From the NCBI GenBank assembly GCA_943737045.1, contig CALSFV010000075.1:62001-126000 (forward strand): a stretch of DNA of 64,000 nucleotides, read 5' to 3'. The stretch comes from Parapristionchus giblindavisi. Taxonomy: Eukaryota; Nematoda; Chromadorea; Rhabditida; Diplogasteridae. The notes under the pieces are model-generated. The model worked only from the letters and a program-made list of their open reading frames with translations. It made no database searches and had not been told where the DNA came from. The position numbers and the translations under genes are program-made. Positions 21,526-32,709 of this stretch are shown piece after piece. The number at the start of each line of letters is the position of its first letter. Position 1 is the first letter of the stretch.

Positions 21526-21823
21526 TGATCGGTACGATGACGGCCTGATATCGTAATAGGATCATTATCGATTCATTTACAACAATATCCTTCTCGCACC
21601 TGAACAATTCTCCCTACCAGATACCGTAACCCTCCACAATCTACCGTAATACCGTAATCCATACCGTAACTTACTAAACTTGGCATCATAATAGGAGCAG
21701 GCGTCACGAAGAAGACGTCGAAGACGTTGCCTCGTACGCGCATCTCCGCGTCCGCAACAATACCTCCATTTACAGGGTCGATCCGTTAGCATAATGAATA
21801 CAGTATGCTCTTATCTACCGTAT
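21518..21823. repeat. 306-bp direct duplication flanking the LINE, right copy
   Basis: Second copy of the sequence at 17358-17663. It continues uninterrupted into the centre of the large palindrome (AIF-like exon at 21837-21930), so this side preserves the pre-insertion order. Confidence 0.85.
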
Positions 21824-21932
21824 GCTCTTATCTACCGTAGACAACATACCTCGAATCCGGAAGCCTTGACGACGTCAACTTCATCCCAATAGCCACGACG
21901 ATCAAATCCGTATCGATCGTCTTTTTCTCCTG
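21518..21932 (-). pseudogene. AIF-like exons upstream of the LINE (left-arm copy, 5' part)
   Basis: On the - strand 21932-21840 reads KKTIDTDLIVVAIG and, after a one-base shift, DEVDVVKASGFE before a GTATGT donor. In AIF proteins this is the segment joining the NADH-binding fold to the C-terminal domain. The next exon (21772-21670) reads NGGIVADAEMRVRGNVF, then RDACSYYDAKFS in another frame. Two frame breaks make this a pseudogene unless an intron or sequencing error explains them. Confidence 0.65.
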
Positions 21933-22082
21933 AGCTGAGTCTTGACGCGAAGGTGCTACCGTAACCCTCACTCGATTTATCTTGACTAGGATCAGTTTTC
22001 GATGCCGATTACGAATTCGTTTTTTTTATGATTGCGAGCTTATGTCAGCATGTACCCGAGTGTCCCCTGATTTTTTTGATTT
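21877..22082. other. Spacer at the centre of the inverted repeat
   Basis: About 205 bp not shared between the arms. Its left part still contains AIF-like coding sequence on -, and the right part does not. CTAGGATCAGTTTTCGATGC (from 21986) resembles CTAGGATCATTTTTCGATG near 33986. Confidence 0.6.
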
Positions 22083-23171
22083 TCATCGACGTCGTCAAGG
22101 CTTCCGGATTCGAGGTATGTTGTCTACGGTAGATAAGAGCATACGGTAGATAAGAGCATACTGTATTCATTATGCTAACGGATCGACCCTGTAAATGGAG
22201 GTATTGTTGCGGACGCGGAGATGCGCGTACGAGGCAACGTCTTCGACGTCTTCTTCGTGACGCCTGCTCCTATTATGATGCCAAGTTTAGTAAGTTACGG
22301 TATGGATTACGGTATTACGGTAGATTGTGGAGGGTTACGGTATCTGGTAGGGAGGATTGTTCAGGTGCGAGAAGGATATTGTTGTAAATGAATCGATAAT
22401 GATCCTATTACGATATCAGGCCGTCATCGTACCGATCATTGGGAGGGCGCCCAGACCTCGGGCAGATTGGTCGGAGAGAACATGACCGGAGGCGCTAAAG
22501 CGTTCTGGTGAGTGATCTTTGAACTTTATATTGATCTTTGATCTCAGGTTCCAACCATCCTTCTTCACCAAGATTGCACCATATCTGCTTCTGAATGCTG
22601 CAGGCGATGTGAACGCAGAATATGAGACTTGTTAAGTGTACGCAGCGGATACGGTAGGCACACAAGATGAGAGTATCATCTACTGATTTTCTTCTTCCAG
22701 GAAACGGGTAACAAGTACGACAAGGGTGAGGTGTTTTACATGAAAGACGATAAGATGGTCGGAGTGTTGTTGGTGAATCTGATAGGTGGAGGTGTCGATG
22801 TGGCGAGGTACAGTAGATGCACCAATAGTGATTATCGTGAATTGAATTGTTTATGAAAAAAGTCGATAAAAGAAACGTAACGAAAAAAGGCGATAAAGTC
22901 TACTAAACGAGGAGAGTTCTCTTATCTTTTCGCAACTTTTGAACAGAGCATCATACTTTAATATTTTCAATCACTTGATGAAATTACAATTTTGAAATTA
23001 TTTATTAAATTATTTATTAAATTAATTAATTATTTATCTTTTTTCAGAAGATTGATAGATGATGGAAAGGCTGGTAGGGATATGAAAGCGGTAGCGAAAC
23101 TGTTCAACCTCCACGATAATATGTTTCGGATGAAGAAAAGAAGAATGAATAGATTGTTCTTTGAATTTTGA
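22083..23171 (+). pseudogene. AIF-like oxidoreductase C-terminal exons, right-arm copy
   Basis: Likely exons are 22083-22120 (DVVKASGFE), 22190-22291 (GGIVADAEMR... then YYDAKFS with a frame shift), 22420-22507 (RHRTDHWEGAQTSGRL, GENMTGGAKAFW), 22548-22630 (FQPSFFTKIAPYLLLNAAGD), 22701-22807 (KYDKGEVFYMKDDKMVGVLL) and 23048-23171 (RRLIDDGKAGRDMKAVAKLF, stop TGA). The order and the motifs SGRLxGENMTG, KGxxFYxxDxxxVG and EVAKLFNIH-like follow AIFM1/wah-1. The four later exons are intact and in phase. The first half of the enzyme is missing and the second exon needs a frame shift. No start codon or promoter is apparent, so this is probably a pseudogene fragment, although expression of the intact exons cannot be excluded. 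Confidence 0.75.
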
Positions 23172-23469
23172 TCTTTAGTTAATTTGTGTCTAGTCCGTTA
23201 CAATCATTGTAACGCGATGCATCGATTCTAAATCTAATCTTTCAGAAATCATTAAACATCAATTTTCCGTTATCGTCGTTTTTAGATTATGTTAGAGTAG
23301 TTGATTTTCCTGTTATTTTTTGTTTTCATCATTTTACAACTATTGTCTTGTTGTAATAGTTATAAATATGAATGAGTAAACGTGCAACTTCATTATTTGT
23401 GGCGAATCACTATTCTACTTGTTAGCTATGCACACTCGTTGTAGCGAACGGGACATAGCAAGACGAAGA

Positions 23470-23560
23470 AGATAACCCTTGATCCCCTCTGGTGTTCGAA
23501 TCCTTGGATGCCCCCGGACCTAAACTAAAACCTGTTATCCACTAGACCATGGGCTCCTAT
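23470..23560 (-). mobile_element. tRNA-like SINE (family S2) in right arm
   Basis: Inverted counterpart of 16246-16335, with GGTGTTCGAATCC (B box) and TATCCACTAGACCATGGG (A-box side). Confidence 0.55.
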
Positions 23561-23607
23561 TTGTAGATATAGCAAACCATCTACATGGTCAACTATATAC
23601 CGAGTTA

Positions 23608-23708
<101 letters not shown>

Positions 23709-24517
23709 CGATGCAGTCTCCGTCCATCGTCTATAATATAAAAACAACACCCACAAATAGATAATGTTACATTTTGCAAGACAAACATTTTTCGTTGAAG
23801 TAAAATAATTATTATGCTGATCAGTGCTATACTGTAATAACGACTGCGTCAGAGATTTTATGCGACAAAAGCATTTGTGATTACTAGAGCTTTGCAAGTA
23901 TAGTATATATAATAGTATAGTATAAGGTTACAATAATGCCTGATCGACAAAAAAGCAGAAGAGGTATTTAGTTATTTTACCCAAGTCTTTATAGAAAAAG
24001 TATTATATACAAAGGTCTTTTTGAGAGACTGTGGAATAAACTAATCTCTACCTATGGTAGTCCAGTTAGACAACCCATCACTAAAAGAATTTTCCGTCAG
24101 TGTAGTACTCAACATATTTGATTCGAAAATATCGAGAAAATCAATATGATTAAAAAATTGTTTCACTCGAAATTAATATTCTAATCTTTCATTTATAACC
24201 TTCCTCACCTCTTTGATAACAGCATGAATCACCTTGAATTCTTTTGAAATATAATCTCTGTTTGTCGTTTTGACTTTTCAATCAATATTCACATCATTCT
24301 TTTATCCATTTCTTATCTTTATTATCTTTTATCCTTTCCTTACTAACATTCATTTAATCGAAAATTGTGACCGATCATCTAAATATATAGTATATGATTA
24401 TTCTTTTTTTGTATTTACCGAATAAAAATGCTTGTTTATCTGGTTCGAGAGTTGCTACAATGCCTTCCTTGTCCATGTTGTCATCTTTCTAATGAAAAGG
24501 CAAATCATTGCGAAGTG

Positions 24518-24741
24518 TCATGTGGTGTTAAAATCTTGTAAAAGTAGAAAAAACTAGTGTTAATTTCTGATTGTAAAAGTAGTTGGAAAAGTAGTATGCC
24601 TTCGTAATTGACAAACTTTTACAGCAAAAATCTCATTACGCAAGTGTTGGATTACTACTTTTCCAACTACTTTTACAATCAAAGAATTAACACTACTTTT
24701 ACACTTTTCCATCTACTTTTACAAGATTTTAACACCGCATA
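24518..24741. mobile_element. MITE family E (CTTTTAC-rich hairpin) in right arm only
   Basis: Ends TCATGTGGTGTTAAAATCTTG and CAAGATTTTAACACCGCAT are inverted. The arms consist of runs of AAAGTAG and AAAAGTAG words. The equivalent place in the left arm (near 15030) is empty, so it inserted after the inverted duplication. A second copy at 50157-51172 is split by a LINE fragment. Confidence 0.8.
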
Positions 24742-25249
24742 AAATGAGTACGGCAAACTTCAGACCGGTTTGGTAAAAAAAATGTATTTCAGTTTCTTTT
24801 GCACGCATAAAATTCATAATTTACCCAATTTCAAGAGGGAGAGGGGGAGAGAAAGGGTTGGGAAAGCATGGAGATATGGGGTATTTTTTCTTTTCTTTCC
24901 TTTTGAATCTTACGTATTACGTCCTGTTGCTCTTATTTATATAATTATTTTAATTTGAATTTATACAATTTCAGTTGAATTATGGAGTTTAAGAAACGAG
25001 AGGAATATTCGATTGATAGAAGCGGAAACTTCTACCAAATCTCTCAAAGTAAGATGGGATTCGAAAGAGGGTAATTCTAATGAATATTTCAGATGAATTT
25101 GTTCATTGTACTTATTCTCTTGATTTTTCCATTCCTAAAGGCATTACATGGATGATAGGGATTGTCTGTGATTTGAAAATCATACGGAAATTAAATTTCT
25201 TTTACTAAAAAAATCGAATTTAGAAATAAAAAAAAACACACTTTATTCT

Positions 25250-25296
25250 CTCTTACTCCCTCTTGACCTGTCTCCCTCTCTCTCCATTTATAATTA

Positions 25297-25327
<31 letters not shown>

Positions 25328-25380
25328 ATCTCTCCCTGGCTCTCTTCCTCTCTCCCTCTCAACCTCTCTCCCTCTTTTAT
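25250..25380. repeat. CT-rich low-complexity stretch
   Basis: CTCTCT and TCCCTC runs, no structure beyond composition. Confidence 0.8.
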
Positions 25381-25500
25381 TGAAAATTAAACAGGAATTA
25401 AATTAATTTTATAAGTATTTCAATGTAAAAATACTGAATTTAGAACTAATCGTATAGAGAAACAATTTGATTATGACGCCCCATTGGGAGTTGTGGGTAA

Positions 25501-25573
25501 TATGCCGAAAAAAAATATTCGGCATATGTCGTTATGCCGTATGCCGAAAATATACTCATGCCGCACAGCCCTG
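25501..25573. mobile_element. Right-end remnant of the hAT-like element before unit 1
   Basis: Starts inside TATGCCGAAAAAAAATATTC and ends ATGCCGCACAGCCCTG, followed by GTCTTTAG. Only the last 73 bp of the 421-bp element are present, so the array starts within this element. Confidence 0.8.
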
Positions 25574-25721
25574 GTCTTTAGAACAGAATTGCCACAAATG
25601 CACTTGAGTATAATTCTGGCTTCTTTATATTCACAAGTTTGTTTTATAGACAGTGCATCTAAAAGCTACACTCTGAGAGAAATATCACTGCCAGGTGTTA
25701 GGTAGGAGAGGGAGAAATCAA

Positions 25722-25811
25722 GATGGAAGGCGTGATCGGTATCTCGCGCTCAATAGCTCTCTTGTCTCCTCGTTCAGGCATGTTCATAGAACTTGTGAGA
25801 AGTTCGGTCAG
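25722..25811 (+). other. Possible coding exon, repeated in each tandem unit
   Basis: ATG GAA GGC ... opens a 30-codon stretch (MEGVIGISRSIALLSPRSG then MFIELVRSSVR) ending at a GTAATA donor. Unit 2 (from about 28011) and unit 3 (about 30298) keep the frame with changes such as E to R and I to T. Near-identical copies cannot prove selection. No following exon can be joined with confidence, and no family is recognised. Confidence 0.3.
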
Positions 25812-26100
25812 GTAATAAATCAAAGTACTAGGATCAAAGACCAAAGACCAAAGTACAAAGATCAATAGTTATTGATGTGGAAATTGTCGATTTCGTATTC
25901 AAGGGTTTCCTACACCACCACACACATAATAGATACAAGCACAGGACACCAGATGTAATGAAGATTTGTCATCTTTGTAGATTGATCTTTGATCTTTGAA
26001 CTCTAGATGTCTTCAAAGTGTTCTCTAAATAATTAATTCCAAATCAAAAATTCGGAAACATCAGTTCCGTTTAAAACTCGTTTGATCTACAATTACTTTA

Positions 26101-26564
26101 TTGATTGCTTTCAATCGATATTTGAAATATCTTTGTCTAATCGATTTTCTCATTGTCCTGATGCTATTGTCTAGTCCTTATTTTCAATTTGAATATATTA
26201 ATCAGCTCATTCTTTCTCATTCTCATTCCATTCATTTGCTCTTCTCGGTCGTTTCTCCTCCTCTTCTCTTCTCATCCTTTCTCCAGAAGTCTCATTTTAA
26301 AGGTGATCGTTGATCTTTGATCTTTGCTATTCTATTCTTATTTCAGCCAAGTCTTCTTGTCTCCTTCTCTCTCTGCTAGTCCTACGTCTTAAATTCCACA
26401 AAGATGTGGTTTTTAAAAGCTGTCGTAGATGTTCAACGTATGAATCACTTTTGGCTTATTTAGATATTGATTATGCTTTGTTGCATTTTAATACGTCGCT
26501 AGATAAATGTTCGTCAATTTGTGACTACTGTAGAATCCCAGATTGGAGACGGAGTTGGGGGTAG
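26101..26564 (+). other. Possible two-exon gene fragment in unit 1
   Basis: An open stretch 26101-26302 (IAFNRYLKYLCLIDFLIVLM...) can be joined through a short intron of about 44 bp (GTGATC...TTTCAG) to a second stretch ending at 26564 with KSCRRCSTYESLLAYLDIDY and CSSICDYCRIPDWRR. In units 2 and 3 the second stretch ends earlier, because GATAAATG became GATTAAAG. The unit 2 acceptor region differs by 7 bp, which breaks the join. This may be a decaying gene or chance. Function is unknown. Confidence 0.3.
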
Positions 26565-27169
26565 TTTAAGGATTCGGAGAATTAAACTATAGTTAATCGG
26601 AATGATCGTTGGTCCGATTAGGCAAATTTCATTATTTATCGCAATTTTTAGATCTGCTCTCTCGCTATTATCTCTAGAGTATACGTTTGGTAAAAATTCA
26701 CCTCGCATGTGATATCGCGTTTGTCGATAAACGAATTGTCGTATTTCACGAATTCCGAGCCGAGAAGTTATCTTCGACTCCAACCCATCAGTTATTTTCG
26801 GCCCTTAAAGGTAGGAATAATCATTGTCCATTTTATGATTTGATCAATCATTGGATCTATGCTACTCTGATATTCTGATCTTCATTTCATCGACCTCATC
26901 CTCATCGATGACGTCATCGGAGCCGTATCGAACTCGTGACTACTCTGGAGAATGCTGTAGAGATGCGTCGTTGTTGTCTCCATATCCTCTACATCGAGAA
27001 GCTGCTGGTCCCTTTTCAGACAGAATAAAGATATTTGGGTGTGTTTGAGAATATTTGGGGTGTCCAAGCCCGCGAAGTTAAATGGGCGGAACCAAAATCA
27101 CTACATATTAGGGGTACTCTCAAATGCACCGGGAAAGTATATATAGATCATTTGAAATGCCTGTTAATA

Positions 27170-27245
27170 GGGACCCATGGTCTAGTGGATAACAGGTCGG
27201 ACGGCCAATGCGAGCGGTTGGTCGGCAAGAAAGTTCGAATCAAAG
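27170..27245 (+). mobile_element. tRNA-like SINE (family S2), unit 1
   Basis: GGGACCCATGGTCTAGTGG with an A-box match, then GAAAGTTCGAATC with a B-box match 60 bp downstream. It could fold partly like a tRNA, but the 3' acceptor side is not complementary. Copies in units 2 and 3 lie 2288 bp apart. Confidence 0.5.
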
Positions 27246-27439
27246 AGGAGGATCAGCAAAAGAAAACTCTCCCAAATCGTCGCAACTGTTTTTTGCTATA
27301 TTTTCCTTGACGAATTCTCGCTTTTTCTTTTTCAACATGTGATCAGCAAAAGATCCACTCTTCCAAATCTTCTTAATTCTGCATCGTATTTTTAGCTTGA
27401 CCAATTTTCGCTTACTTTTTGTTAACCTGTGGTCTGTAG

Positions 27440-27860
27440 CAGGGCTATGCGGCATGGCCATGCCGGTATGCCGAATATGCCGTTTATGCCGATTTTTCAT
27501 GCCGCTTATGCCGTGCCGAAAACGGCATGAAAATTTTAAATATTTTCGGCATAAAACTACTAACTATATGGTAAAATTGGAGTTTTTTTTCAATATTAAA
27601 AAATACGCAAATAATTTTTTTTCTGGTATTCTTCACCTTTTTTTAACCTGTAACTAAATCTTAAACATCGATTAACACATCTTTAGAAAAGGATTTTAAT
27701 GTTTTCCCCTAAAACATTGAAATGTTGAAAAAATCGGATCAATTATCATTTGGACACATATGCCGAATATGCCGTTTTTATGCCGAAATATGCCGAAAAA
27801 AATATTCGGCATATGTCGTTATGCCGTATGCCGAAAATATACTCATGCCGCACAGCCCTG
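27440..27860. mobile_element. hAT-like non-autonomous element, junction of units 1 and 2
   Basis: 421 bp with ends CAGGGCTATGCGGCAT and ATGCCGCACAGCCCTG and flanking 8-bp sequences GTCTGTAG / GTCTTTAG (one mismatch). CAGGG...CCCTG ends and 8-bp duplications are typical of hAT elements. The interior is full of the words GCCGTATGCCG and CGGCAT in both orientations near the ends, which could be transposase-binding subterminal repeats. No transposase frame is present. Confidence 0.8.
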
Positions 27861-29728
27861 GTCTTTAGAACAGAATTGCCACAAATGCACTTGAGTATAA
27901 TTCTGGCTTCTTTATATTCACAAGTTTGTTTAAGAGACAGTGCATCTAAAAGCTACACTCTGAGAGAAATATCACTGCTAGGTGTTAGGTAGGAGAGGGA
28001 GAAATCAAGATGGAACGCGTGATCGGTATCTCGCGCTCAACAGCTCTCTTGTCTCCTCGTTCAGGCATGTTCGTAGAACTTGTGAGAAGTTCGGTCAGGT
28101 AATAAATCAAAGTACTAGGATCAAAGACCAAAGACCAAAGTACAAAGATCAATAGTTATTGATGTGGAAATTGTCGATTTCGTATTCAAGGGTTTCCTAC
28201 ACCACCACACACATAATAGATACAAGCACAGGACACCAGATGCAATGAAGATTTGTCATCTTTGTAGATTGATCTTTGATCTTTGAACTCTAGATGTCTT
28301 CAAAGTGTTCTCTAAATAATTAATTCCAAATCAAAAATTCGGAAACATCAGTTCCGTTTAAAACTCGTTTGATCTACAATTACTTTATTGATTGCTTTCA
28401 ATCGATATTTGAAATATCTTTGTCTAATCGATTTTCTCATTGTCCTGATGCTATTGTCTAGTCCTTATTTTCAATTTGAATATATTAATCAGCTCATTCT
28501 TTCTCATTCTCATTCCATTCATTTGCTCGTCTCGGTCGTTTGTCCTCCTCTCCACTTCACTTCCTTTCTCCGTTTGTCCTCTTTTAAAGGTGATCTTTGA
28601 TCTTTGATCTTTGCTTTGTTGTTCTATTCTCATTCCTTCCAGGTCTCGACTCCTTCTCTCTCTGCTAGCCCTACGTCGGAACTTCCACAAAGATGTGGTT
28701 TTTAAAAGCTGTCGTAGATGTTCAAAGTATGAATCACTTTTGGCTTATTTAGATATTGATTATGCTTTGTTGCATTTTAATACGTCGCTAGATTAAAGTT
28801 CGTCAATTTGTGACTACTGTAGAATCCCAGATTGGAGACGGAGTTGGGGGTAGTTTAAGGATTCGGAGAATTAAACTATAGTTAATCGGAATGATCGTTG
28901 GTCCGATTAGGCAAATTTCATTATTTATCGCAGTTTTTAGATCTGCTCTCTCGCTATTATCTCTAGAGTATACGTTTGGCAAAAATTCACCTCGCAAGTG
29001 ATATCGCGTTTGTCGATAAACGAATTGTCGTATTTCACGAATTCCAAGCCGAGAAGTTATCTTCGACTCCAACCCATCAGTTATTTTCGGCCCTTAAAGG
29101 TAGGAATAATCATTGTCCATTTTATGATTTGATCAATCATTGGATCTATGCTACTCTGATATTCTGATCTTCATTTCATCGACCTCATCCTCATCGATGA
29201 CGTCATCGGAGCCGTATCGAACTCGTGACTACTCTGGAGAATGCTGTAGAGATGCGTCGTTGTTGTCTCCATATCCTCTACATCGAGAAGCTGCTGGTCC
29301 CTTTTCAGACAGAATAAAGATATTTGGGTGTGTTTGAGAATATTTGGGGTGTCCAAGCCCGCGAAGTTAAATGGGCGGAACCAAAATCACTACATATTAG
29401 GGGTACTCTCAAATGCACCGGGAAAGTATATATAGATCATTTGAAATACCTGTTAATAGGGACCCATGGTCTAGTGGATAACAGGTCGGACGACCAATGC
29501 GAGCGGTTGGTCGGCAAGAAAGTTCGAATCAAAGAGGAGGATCAGCAAAAGAAAACTCTCCCAAATCGTCGCAACTGTTTTTTGCTATATTTTCCTTGAC
29601 GAATTCTCGCTTTTTCTTTTTCAACATGTGATCAGCAAAAGATCCACTCTTCCAAATCTTCTTAATTCTGCATCGTATTTTTAGCTTGACCAATTTTCGC
29701 TTACTTGTTGTTAACCTGTGGTCTGTAG

Positions 29729-30148
29729 CAGGGCTATGCGGCATGGCCATGCCGGTATGCCGAATATGCCGTTTATACCGATTTTTCATGCCGCTTATGC
29801 CGTGCCGAAAACGGCATGAAAATTTTAAATATTTTCGGCATAAAACTACTAACTATATGGTAAAATTGGAGTTTTTTTCAATATTAAAAAATACGCAAAT
29901 AATTTTTTTCTGGTATTCTTCACCTTTTTTTTAACCTGTAACTAAATCTTAAACATCGATTAACACATCATTAGAAAAGGATTTTAATGTTTTCGCCTAA
30001 AACATTGAAATGTTGAAAAAATCGGATCAATTATCATTTGGACACATATGCCGAATATGCCGTTTTTATGCCGAAATATGCCGAAAAAAATATTCGGCAT
30101 ATGTCGTTATGCCGTATGCCGAAAATATACTCATGCCGCGCAGCCCTG
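29729..30148. mobile_element. hAT-like non-autonomous element, junction of units 2 and 3
   Basis: 420-bp copy of the element at 27440-27860, with the same flanks GTCTGTAG / GTCTTTAG. It was therefore duplicated with the unit and is not an independent insertion. Confidence 0.8.
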
Positions 30149-31984
30149 GTCTTTAGAACAGAATTGCCACAAATGCACTTGAGTATAATTCTGGCTTCTT
30201 TATATTCACAAGTTTGTTTAAGAGACAGTGCATCTAAAAGCTACACTCTGAGAGAAATATCACTGCCAGGTTTTAGGTAGGAGAGGGAGAAATCAAGATG
30301 GAACGCGTGATCGGTATCTCGCGCTCAACAGCTCTCTTGTCTCCTCGTTCAGGCATGTTCGTAGAACTTGTGAGAAGTTCGGTCAGGTAATAAATCAAAG
30401 TACTAGGATCAAAGACCAAAGACCAAAGTACAAAGATCAATAGTTATTGATGTGGAAATTGTCGATTTCGTATTCAAGGGTTTCCTACACCACCACACAC
30501 ATAATAGATACAAGCACAGGACATCAGATGCAATGAAGATTTGTCATCTTTGTAGATTGATCTTTGATCTTTGAACTCTAGATGTCTTCAAAGTGTTCTC
30601 TAAATAATTAATTCCAAATCAAAAATTCGGAAACATCAGTTCCGTTTAAAACTCGTTTGATCTACAATTACTTTATTGATTGCTTTCAATCGATATTTGA
30701 AATATCTTTGTCTAATCGATTTTCTCATTGTCCTGATGCTATTGTCTAGTCCTTATTTTCAATTTGAATATATTAATCAGCTCATTCTTTCTCATTCTCA
30801 TTCCATTCATTTGCTCGTCTCGGTCGTTTGTCCTCCTCTCCACTTCACTTCCTTTCTCCAGAAGTCTCATTTTAAAGGTGATCGTTGATCTTTGATCTTT
30901 GCTATTCTATTCTTATTTCAGCCAAGTCTTCTTGTCTCCTTCTCTGCTAGTCCTACGTCTTAAATTCCACAAAGATGTGGTTTTTAAAAGCTGTCGTAGA
31001 TGTTCAAAGTATGAATCACTTTTGGCTTATTTAGATATTGATTATGCTTTGTTGCTTTTTAATACGTCGCTAGATTAAAGTTCGTCAATTTGTGACTACT
31101 GTAGAATCCCAGATTGGAGACGGAGTTGGGGGTAGTTTAAGGATTCGGAAAATTAAACTATAGTTAATCGGAATGATCGTTGGTCCGATTAGGCAAATTT
31201 CATTATTTATCGCAATTTTTAGATCTGCTCTCTCGCTATTATCTCTAGAGTATACGTTTGGCAAAAATTCACCTCGCAAGTGATATCGCGTTTGTCGATA
31301 AACGAATTGTCGTATTTCACGAATTCCGAGCCGAGAAGTTATCTTCGACTCCAACCCATCAGTTATTTTCGGCCCTTAAAGGTGGGAATAATCATTGTCC
31401 ATTTTATGATTTGATCAATCATTGGATCTATGACACTCTGATATTCTGATCTTCATTTCATCGACCTCATCCTCATCGATGACGTCATCGGAGCCGTATC
31501 GAACTCGTGACTACTCTGGAGAATGCTGTAGAGATGCGTCGTTGTTGTCTCCATATCCTCTACATCGAGAAGCTGCTGGTCCCTTTTCAGACACAATAAA
31601 TATATTTGGGTGTGTTTGAGAATATTTGGGGTGTCCAAGCCCGCGAATTTAAATGGGCGGAACCAAAATCACTACATATTAGGGGTACTCTCAAATGCAC
31701 CGGGAAAGTATATATAGATCATTTGAAATACCTGTTAATAGGGACCCATGGTCTAGTGGATAATAGGTCGGACGGCCAATTCGAGCGGTTGGTCGGCATG
31801 AAAGTTCGAATCCCAGAGGAGGATCAGCAAAAGAAAACTCTCCCAAATCGTCGCAACTGTTTTTGCTAATATTTTCGTTGACGAATTCTCGTTTTTTTTT
31901 CTTTTTTAAAGTCTCTGAGTTAACAAGTGCAACGTTTTAGATGCATCGCATCTAAATTATCGAAAGTAGTAAAGTTAGATGTGG

Positions 31985-32425
31985 TATCCCGTACATCGAC
32001 TATCCTCACAGGCTGTCCCTTCTCGACCTGCAATCCCTCTCAACCCGTAGAGACATCATTGATCTGACCACAACCTTTAAGATCATTAACGGTTATATCG
32101 ATATCGACCCCCGCAAAATGTTCATTTTCTCCAATTCACTCCACAGAAACCGTGGACACCCCCAAAAGCTACTCTAGCTACTCAGGATTTCCAGTCGTAG
32201 ATTTAGATGTTTTTTGTCTAATAGAGTTGTTAATAAGTGGAATACTCTTGATTTATCTATTGTAAATTCTCCCAACCCCGCACTTTTTCGTAATAGTATC
32301 AAAGCTGTGATCTAGATATCGCAGCATTTTCGTCGTTCTTCCTATTTTATTCGATATTTATTATTTACAGAATATTTGTTACTTTCTCTTGCTCAAGAAT
32401 CGATAAATTATTATTATTATTATTA
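31985..32425 (+). mobile_element. 3' fragment of a second LINE family
   Basis: A frame reads LRLLSLLDLQSLSTRRDIID, then TTTFKIINGYIDIDPRKMF and IFSNSLHRNRGHPQ. It parallels the fragment at 50419-51114 (RRTIIDLTVTFKIIHNFIDIDPR). This is the C-terminal end of ORF2 of a CR1/Rex-like LINE. It ends in an ATTATT tail at about 32409-32425. There is no reverse transcriptase core, so the copy is 5' truncated. Confidence 0.7.
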
Positions 32426-32709
32426 TAAAGTAAGACTTTTCCCCAATGCACATCATACTCCACTCTTGATAAATGTGTTTGAAATGAATTATTGATCACT
32501 GTTCTTAACCGAACTGTTAATCGATATATGCTATTGGCGTAAACTTTTTTTTAAAACAACTTCATATAAAATACACTCATCCTTACCACATTAAGAACGT
32601 CATTGTTTTCTTTTGTTTCTCATGACAACATCATCTTAGCGTCTATTCTTGCCCTCCTCCCACTCCTATCATAATATATTCCTGAAAGAATATTCCGGCT
32701 ATGCTTTCC

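Larger units (their letters stand above)
25501..31890 (+). repeat. Tandem array of three 2.29-kb units
   Basis: Three direct copies: about 25501-27790, 27790-30077 and 30078-31890 (the last one cut short). Matching landmarks are spaced 2287-2288 bp apart. Identity is very high, with a few small differences. The 28555-28640 block of unit 2 differs from units 1 and 3. Each unit holds a MEGVIG/MERVIG open exon-like stretch, ATCAAAG-rich intron-like segments, a short intron-like gap, a Cys-containing open stretch, an S2 tRNA-like unit and, at the junctions, an hAT-like element. No known protein family was recognised in the unit. Confidence 0.92.

Noticed and set aside
26514..26783. 89-codon - strand frame kept in all three tandem units
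   Set aside because: Conservation is expected from near-identical duplication. It overlaps exon-like + strand stretches and matches no family, so it was not called as a gene.
27170..27245. Functional tRNA gene
   Set aside because: A- and B-box matches are present, but acceptor-stem pairing and a credible anticodon arm were not found. The unit recurs with flanking sequence, as a SINE would.
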